Shown here piece by piece: positions 42,093 through 46,231 of a stretch of DNA of 46,231 nucleotides; the stretch's first letter is position 1, and the number at the start of each line of letters is the position of its first letter. A model generated the notes under the pieces. The model was given only the letters and a program-made list of their open reading frames with translations, was not told the DNA's origin and ran no database searches. Both the position numbers and the translations under genes were made by a program. Source of the stretch: Clostridia bacterium (GTDB taxonomy: Bacteria > Bacillota > Clostridia > Oscillospirales > Acutalibacteraceae); assembly GCA_029098305.1 (NCBI GenBank), contig JAQXOB010000040.1:1-46231 (forward strand), in the 5' to 3' direction.

Positions 42093-43971
42093 GTATTTTC
42101 CTCTGCTATTCGTGGGTGCTATAATCGGTGTATTTGCAATTATATTAAGTGTTGCATTTGCAATGATTAAGGAGAAGAAAAAGGAAATCGGCTTTGAGAG
42201 AAATATGGAAGACGGAGAGATAATCAAACGTCTTTTACACTATGCTAAGCCGTATTGGAAACGTTTTATATTTGTTGGTATCACTATGATAGTGTCGATT
42301 GCATATAGCATTATTTCACCATTGGTTGTAGGATGGATAGAAACACTGATTGTAGGCAATTTTGAGCTTGAACAGCTGTTTTCTGCTGTTGCTGTGTATG
42401 GTTCTATCCTGATTATTTCTATGGGATGCTTATATATACAGGCTATCGTATTACAAAAGACAGGTCAGCAGATAATCTCTCATTTGCGTGAGGATGTGTT
42501 TACTCACATCGAAAGTCTTTCGCATGATCAGCTAAACCAAATACCTGTAGGTAAGCTTGTAACACGTGTCACAAATAATACAAACGATATTTCTCTGATG
42601 TTTACTAACCTACTTGTAAACCTTGTAAAAAACTGCTTTGTTATCATAGGCGTGCTGGTGGCTATGATTACTGTCAACTATCAGCTCACGCTTATGGTGC
42701 TTTGCTTTGCTCCATTTATAGTTTTATTTACCTATATTTTTAGAAAATTTTCTCGTAGAGCATATAGACGTGTTAAAGACTGTACCACAGATATCAACAC
42801 ATATCTTTCAGAAAATCTTTCAGGTATAAAAATAACGCAAATTTTTAACCGAGAAGACCGAAAATTAAAGGATTTCATTTCAAAAAGTAATAGCCTTGGC
42901 AAGGCAAAGCAGAAGGAAATACTTGTTTTCAGCATTTTCCGTCCGCTTATATATATGCTTTATATCAGCTCTGTATTATGCTTGTTATATCTTGGAGGCA
43001 AAGGCTATCTTGAAGGAAGTAGCTTTTTAGGACAAACTCTTCAGAGTGGTACGATAGTAACATTTTATATGTATATTTCAAAGTTTTTTGATCCTATTCA
43101 AAATCTCGCTGAGCAGTTTAATCGTTTGCAATCGGCATTTGCATCTGCAGAAAAGCTGTTTATAATTATGGATTATAAGCCTGAAATAGTGGATTCTCCG
43201 GATGCAATGGAGCTTGAAGAGATGAGAGGAGAGATCGAGTTTCGTGATGTGTGGTTTGCATATGTGCCAGATCAATGGGTGCTTAAAGGTGTTTCTTTCC
43301 ATGTTAATGCAGGTGACACAGTAGCATTTGTAGGAGCCACAGGTTCAGGTAAAACCACTATTCTTTCTCTTATTTGTCGCAATTATGAGTTCCAAAAAGG
43401 CCAGATATTGATAGATGGAATTGATATCCGTAAAATCAAGATTTCCTCTCTTAGAAGGAGATTTGGTCAAATGCTTCAGGACGTGTTTCTTTTTTCCGGC
43501 ACTATAAGAAGCAATATAGTGCTTAGAGATGAAAGCATAAGTGATGATGAGATACGTGTTGCTTGCGAATATGTAAATGCTGATAAGTTTATATATAAGC
43601 AGGAGCAAGGTCTTGATGAGATAGTGCGTGAGCGTGGAAACAATTTCTCAGCCGGTCAACGTCAGCTTCTCAGCTTTGCACGTACAGTGATCCACAAGCC
43701 AACTGTTATGATATTAGACGAAGCGACAGCAAATATCGATACAGAAACAGAGCTTCTAATTCAGGATTCTCTCGAAAAAATGCGTAATATAGGCACAATG
43801 CTAATTGTCGCCCATCGTCTTTCTACTGTTCAGCACGCTGATAATATTATCGTGCTTGCAAACGGAAAGATAATCGAACAAGGTACACATCAAGACCTAC
43901 TTGCCAAGAGAGGCAGATATTACCAGCTTTACACTATCCAATATCACAAGAGCCAAATGAAAAGGGCATAA
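42085..43971 (+). CDS. Heterodimeric ABC exporter subunit with canonical Walker B
   Basis: 628 residues from ATG 42085, which follows GGAGGTGA; the GTG at 42076 is inside that site. An N-terminal helix (about 6-27) precedes the usual six-helix core. Walker A is GATGSGKT 417-424 and the catalytic residue is E546 in VMILDEATANID. The signature is FSAGQ (521-525) rather than LSGGQ, so it is this half that has the altered signature while the partner has a good one. In the dimer one site would combine E546 with the partner's VSGGQ and be active; the other would be poor. Confidence 0.93.
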   Translation: MREYFPLLFVGAIIGVFAIILSVAFAMIKEKKKEIGFERNMEDGEIIKRLLHYAKPYWKRFIFVGITMIVSIAYSIISPLVVGWIETLIVGNFELEQLFSAVAVYGSILIISMGCLYIQAIVLQKTGQQIISHLREDVFTHIESLSHDQLNQIPVGKLVTRVTNNTNDISLMFTNLLVNLVKNCFVIIGVLVAMITVNYQLTLMVLCFAPFIVLFTYIFRKFSRRAYRRVKDCTTDINTYLSENLSGIKITQIFNREDRKLKDFISKSNSLGKAKQKEILVFSIFRPLIYMLYISSVLCLLYLGGKGYLEGSSFLGQTLQSGTIVTFYMYISKFFDPIQNLAEQFNRLQSAFASAEKLFIIMDYKPEIVDSPDAMELEEMRGEIEFRDVWFAYVPDQWVLKGVSFHVNAGDTVAFVGATGSGKTTILSLICRNYEFQKGQILIDGIDIRKIKISSLRRRFGQMLQDVFLFSGTIRSNIVLRDESISDDEIRVACEYVNADKFIYKQEQGLDEIVRERGNNFSAGQRQLLSFARTVIHKPTVMILDEATANIDTETELLIQDSLEKMRNIGTMLIVAHRLSTVQHADNIIVLANGKIIEQGTHQDLLAKRGRYYQLYTIQYHKSQMKRA

Positions 43972-43996
43972 CTTTTAAAATTCTACAAAGTTTGAC

Positions 43997-44036
43997 AATT
44001 CGCATCTGATATCAGGTGCGAATTTCGTTATAATTT
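43997..44036 (+). terminator. Terminator after the ABC exporter
   Basis: AATTCGCATCTGA at 43997-44009 pairs with TCAGGTGCGAATT at 44012-44024, nearly a perfect palindrome with one G-U pair. T run is broken (TTCGTTATAATTTT). Confidence 0.7.
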
Positions 44037-44108
44037 TGTATTTTTTATAAGAATAAAATACAATTCTTCAGAAAAAATATTTTTTCTTTATAATTTGTCA
44101 AAAATTTG

Positions 44109-44138
44109 TTGACTTTTAACGAAAGAAAGTTGTATAAT
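44109..44138 (+). promoter_or_regulatory. Promoter of the PHP-domain gene
   Basis: TTGACT at 44109-44114 and TATAAT at 44133-44138 with an 18-base spacer, about 107 bases before the ATG at 44246. Confidence 0.65.
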
Positions 44139-44245
44139 TATTACAGTAATAATACCTGATTATATCCTTTTTTGATATGAAGCATTATTTTAGCGTGTAT
44201 TTGGGTAGTATTCAGAAAAATTCTTATCCGCGAGGGAGAGTACAT

Positions 44246-45097
44246 ATGTCCGCAGATTTGCATTGTCACACCGTCATTTCAGATGGCACTGTGACATTAG
44301 AAGAGATTATTTTGCTTGCAAAGAGCAAGGGTTTGTCTTATATATCAATTACTGATCATGATACCTTTGCAGGTGTTACAAGAGCTAAAATTTTTGGCAA
44401 AAAGAACGGTGTTACCGTTATAGAAGGTGCTGAGATATCAGCTTATGACTATAAAAGAAATAGAAAAGTTCATATATTAGCATATATTTGCGAGTACCCT
44501 GACAGACTTATGGGTATGCTCAAAAAGATAGGCGATAGTCGCAAGAGAGCAATGAGCATAAGCATACAAAAGGTCAATCGCATATATCCTATTCCAACTG
44601 AGATGATTGTGAGAAGAGCCACAGGTAGCTCTAATATATTTAAGCAGCATATTATGCACGCATTGATAGATGCAGGATATACAGACACTGTGTTTGGTGA
44701 TGTATTCAAAAAACTGTTTCATCCTCGAACAGGTCTTGCAAAGACCAATATTGAGTATCCTGATGTCTATGAAGTTATAGATAGTATTCATGATGCCGGT
44801 GGAGTTGCAGTGCTTGCACATCCTGGTGTTTATGATAGCTATGAGCTTTTGGAAGAGTTAGCTGAAAGTGGGCTTGATGGTGTTGAGAGATATTATCCTA
44901 GAAGTAATCCTGAGTATGACGAATACTTGGATAATATCATAAAGAAATATGACCTGATAGCAACTGGTGGTACTGATTTTCATGGTGGCAACAGCACCCA
45001 GACAAACGTTGTGGGCACAGTCAGTGTAGATGATTCTGTTATCGAACAGCTCAAAGAGCGCAAAAAGAAGTATCTGATTGCTGAAGAAGCACAATAA
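44246..45097 (+). CDS. PHP-domain phosphoesterase (RNase AM/YciV-like)
   Basis: 283 residues from ATG 44246, 6 bases after GAGGGAGAG; the frame is open upstream to 44177 but that part is not family-like. The metal-binding PHP motifs are present: H6-x-H8 in DLHCHTVISDG with D13, TDHD around 37-39, EGAEIS near 60, AHPG, and TGGTDFHG near the end. This fits the YciV/TrpH group, which includes 3'-phosphoadenosine and RNA 5' phosphoesterases (RNase AM). Precise substrate not shown. Confidence 0.87.
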   Translation: MSADLHCHTVISDGTVTLEEIILLAKSKGLSYISITDHDTFAGVTRAKIFGKKNGVTVIEGAEISAYDYKRNRKVHILAYICEYPDRLMGMLKKIGDSRKRAMSISIQKVNRIYPIPTEMIVRRATGSSNIFKQHIMHALIDAGYTDTVFGDVFKKLFHPRTGLAKTNIEYPDVYEVIDSIHDAGGVAVLAHPGVYDSYELLEELAESGLDGVERYYPRSNPEYDEYLDNIIKKYDLIATGGTDFHGGNSTQTNVVGTVSVDDSVIEQLKERKKKYLIAEEAQ

Positions 45098-45113
45098 CTT
45101 AAATAGATTTATT

Positions 45114-45155
45114 AATACCGATAATTATAAATTGTTATATTTATCGGTATTTTTT
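45114..45155 (+). terminator. Terminator of the PHP-domain gene
   Basis: AATACCGATAA at 45114-45124 pairs with TTATCGGTATT at 45141-45151, followed by a T run to 45155. Confidence 0.9.
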
Positions 45156-45217
45156 CTTTGCTTTTTTTAATATGAATTATTATATTAAATTTGTCTAATA
45201 TTATTAATGGTGATATG

Positions 45218-46231
45218 ATGAAAGAAATCGAAATGCTCTGTCCTATTGTTTCAAATAATAGAGGCTGGAAAGAAATGGATAAATATTCCTACAGTGGCAA
45301 TGATCTCGGGGCCAACTATACACGTGAAAAAACAACTTTCAAGGTATGGTCGCCAACTGCATCACAGGTTAATGTATGTCTTTTCACAAAAGGCAGTGAT
45401 TCTGAGCCAGGTGCAGAATTTATAAGGAGCTTTCCGCTTGATAGAGATGATACAAACGCAGTGTGGTCTGTTGAGGTTGATGGCGATCTTGACGGTATTT
45501 ATTACACATATCGAGTTGTAACTGATGATGTTACAAGCGAAACTGTAGACATATATGCCAAGGCTGCCGGTGTAAACGGTAATCGAGGCATGGTTGTCGA
45601 TTTGCGAAGAACAGACCCAGAGGGTTGGGAAAATGATAAAAATGTGATGCAATATGCCCAAACAAAGGCTGTGATATGGGAAGTTCATGTCAAGGATTTC
45701 TCTATACATGCATCAAGCGGTGTGAGCGAGCCTAACCGTGGCAAATATCTTGCATTTACTGAGCAGGGTACAACTCTAAATAACGATGGCCTTACGCCTA
45801 CATGTATAGATTACCTCAAGCAACTCGGCGTTAATTATGTTCATCTTCTTCCCGTTTTTGATTTTGGATCTGTGGATGAGAGTAAGCCTATTGATAGTAG
45901 CTACAACTGGGGTTATGACCCAAAAAATTACAACGTGCCTGAAGGCTCGTATTCTACAAATCCGTATGATGGCCATGTCAGAATTCGTGAATTTAAAAAA
46001 ATGGTTATGGCATTGCATAGCGCAGGAATTGGCGTTGTTATGGATATGGTATATAATCATACCTATGAGAGTAAAAACTCTTGGTTCAACAGAACTGTGC
46101 CAAACTATTACTATCGTTTGAATGCTGATGGCAGTTTTTCTAATGGCAGCGGATGTGGCAATGATACAGCCAGTGAGCATAAGATGTTTTCAAAATATAT
46201 GATTGATTCTGTGTTGTATTGGGTTAGCGAG
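45218..46231 (+). CDS. pulA: Type I pullulanase, N-terminal part (runs off the window)
   Basis: 338 codons are visible before the window ends, with no stop. Start is ATG 45218 or the one three bases earlier, after GGTGA. A CBM48-like starch-binding segment occupies about 38-130 (TTFKVWSPTASQVNVCLF), and the GH13 barrel begins with VIWEVHVKDFS. YNWGYDPKNYNVPEGSYS (229-246) is the diagnostic motif of type I pullulanases. Catalytic region I is MDMVYNHTYE (275-284). It cleaves alpha-1,6 branches of pullulan and starch. No signal peptide, so it is cytoplasmic, like the GH13 enzyme at 30342. Confidence 0.93.
   Translation, partial: MKEIEMLCPIVSNNRGWKEMDKYSYSGNDLGANYTREKTTFKVWSPTASQVNVCLFTKGSDSEPGAEFIRSFPLDRDDTNAVWSVEVDGDLDGIYYTYRVVTDDVTSETVDIYAKAAGVNGNRGMVVDLRRTDPEGWENDKNVMQYAQTKAVIWEVHVKDFSIHASSGVSEPNRGKYLAFTEQGTTLNNDGLTPTCIDYLKQLGVNYVHLLPVFDFGSVDESKPIDSSYNWGYDPKNYNVPEGSYSTNPYDGHVRIREFKKMVMALHSAGIGVVMDMVYNHTYESKNSWFNRTVPNYYYRLNADGSFSNGSGCGNDTASEHKMFSKYMIDSVLYWVSE

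Noticed and set aside
1-46231. CRISPR arrays, tRNA and rRNA genes, phage genes
   Set aside because: None found on reading the window; no spaced direct repeats, tRNA-like arms or phage structural genes were seen.

Overview
This AT-rich window comes from a low-GC, anaerobic Gram-positive bacterium of the class Clostridia. The gene families point to the Ruminococcaceae/Oscillospiraceae, but the order and family are inferred from gene content only. The evidence is a rubrerythrin, an iron alcohol dehydrogenase, a type I pullulanase and a second GH13 glucosidase, DUF5711 and DUF6273 proteins, a DnaD/DnaI-type primosome pair, RemA after YicC, and strong GGAGG-type ribosome binding sites. Strain identity cannot be read from the sequence.

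Layout. Positions 1-2300 are a small accessory stretch: the 3' end of an ISL3-type transposase, a rubrerythrin, and then a promoter, a folded leader and an intrinsic terminator placed directly in front of a coupled pair, a 33-codon SHOCT-like microprotein and a six-helix membrane protein that itself ends in a SHOCT segment. Positions 2460-17279 are one long co-directional run: Holliday-junction resolution (ruvC, ruvA, ruvB), cell wall precursor synthesis (glmM), a methyltransferase, the ECF transporter energising module (two ATPases and EcfT), truA, a DUF5711 membrane protein, pgsA, a zinc-finger Clp ATPase, and a broken TrkA/TrkH potassium uptake pair. Positions 17404-18992 are a YedE/TusA-like/DUF3343 operon of the type tied to selenium or sulfur handling. 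Then come a permease, a zinc-ribbon/RING-like membrane protein, galU, a solitary 84-residue protein and an iron alcohol dehydrogenase.

Positions 24473-27998 (minus strand) hold dnaD-like, dnaI/dnaC-like, CPBP protease and tadA genes in one operon. Positions 28200-30340 look like an accessory insert: a ribbon-helix-helix protein, a 30-codon peptide, a DUF6273 lipoprotein and a small P-loop protein. Next are a GH13 glucosidase, an unknown protein, the iscS-iscU pair and rnhA (minus strand), then yicC-remA-gmk, a frameshifted acyltransferase, a glycerate kinase, a YhhN protein, a heterodimeric ABC exporter with one degenerate ATPase site, a PHP-domain phosphoesterase, and the start of a type I pullulanase cut by the window end.

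The most interesting candidate is the region 1186-2226. It has the layout of a cis-acting RNA switch: promoter, multi-stem RNA with repeated CCACAC/GTGTGG arms that can pair in more than one way, terminator, ribosome binding site. It controls a SHOCT microprotein and a SHOCT membrane protein that I do not recognise as a described system. A second theme is gene decay: three lesions in the Trk potassium system and one in an acyltransferase. A third is short reading frames with good ribosome binding sites that overlap the starts of dnaD and remA.
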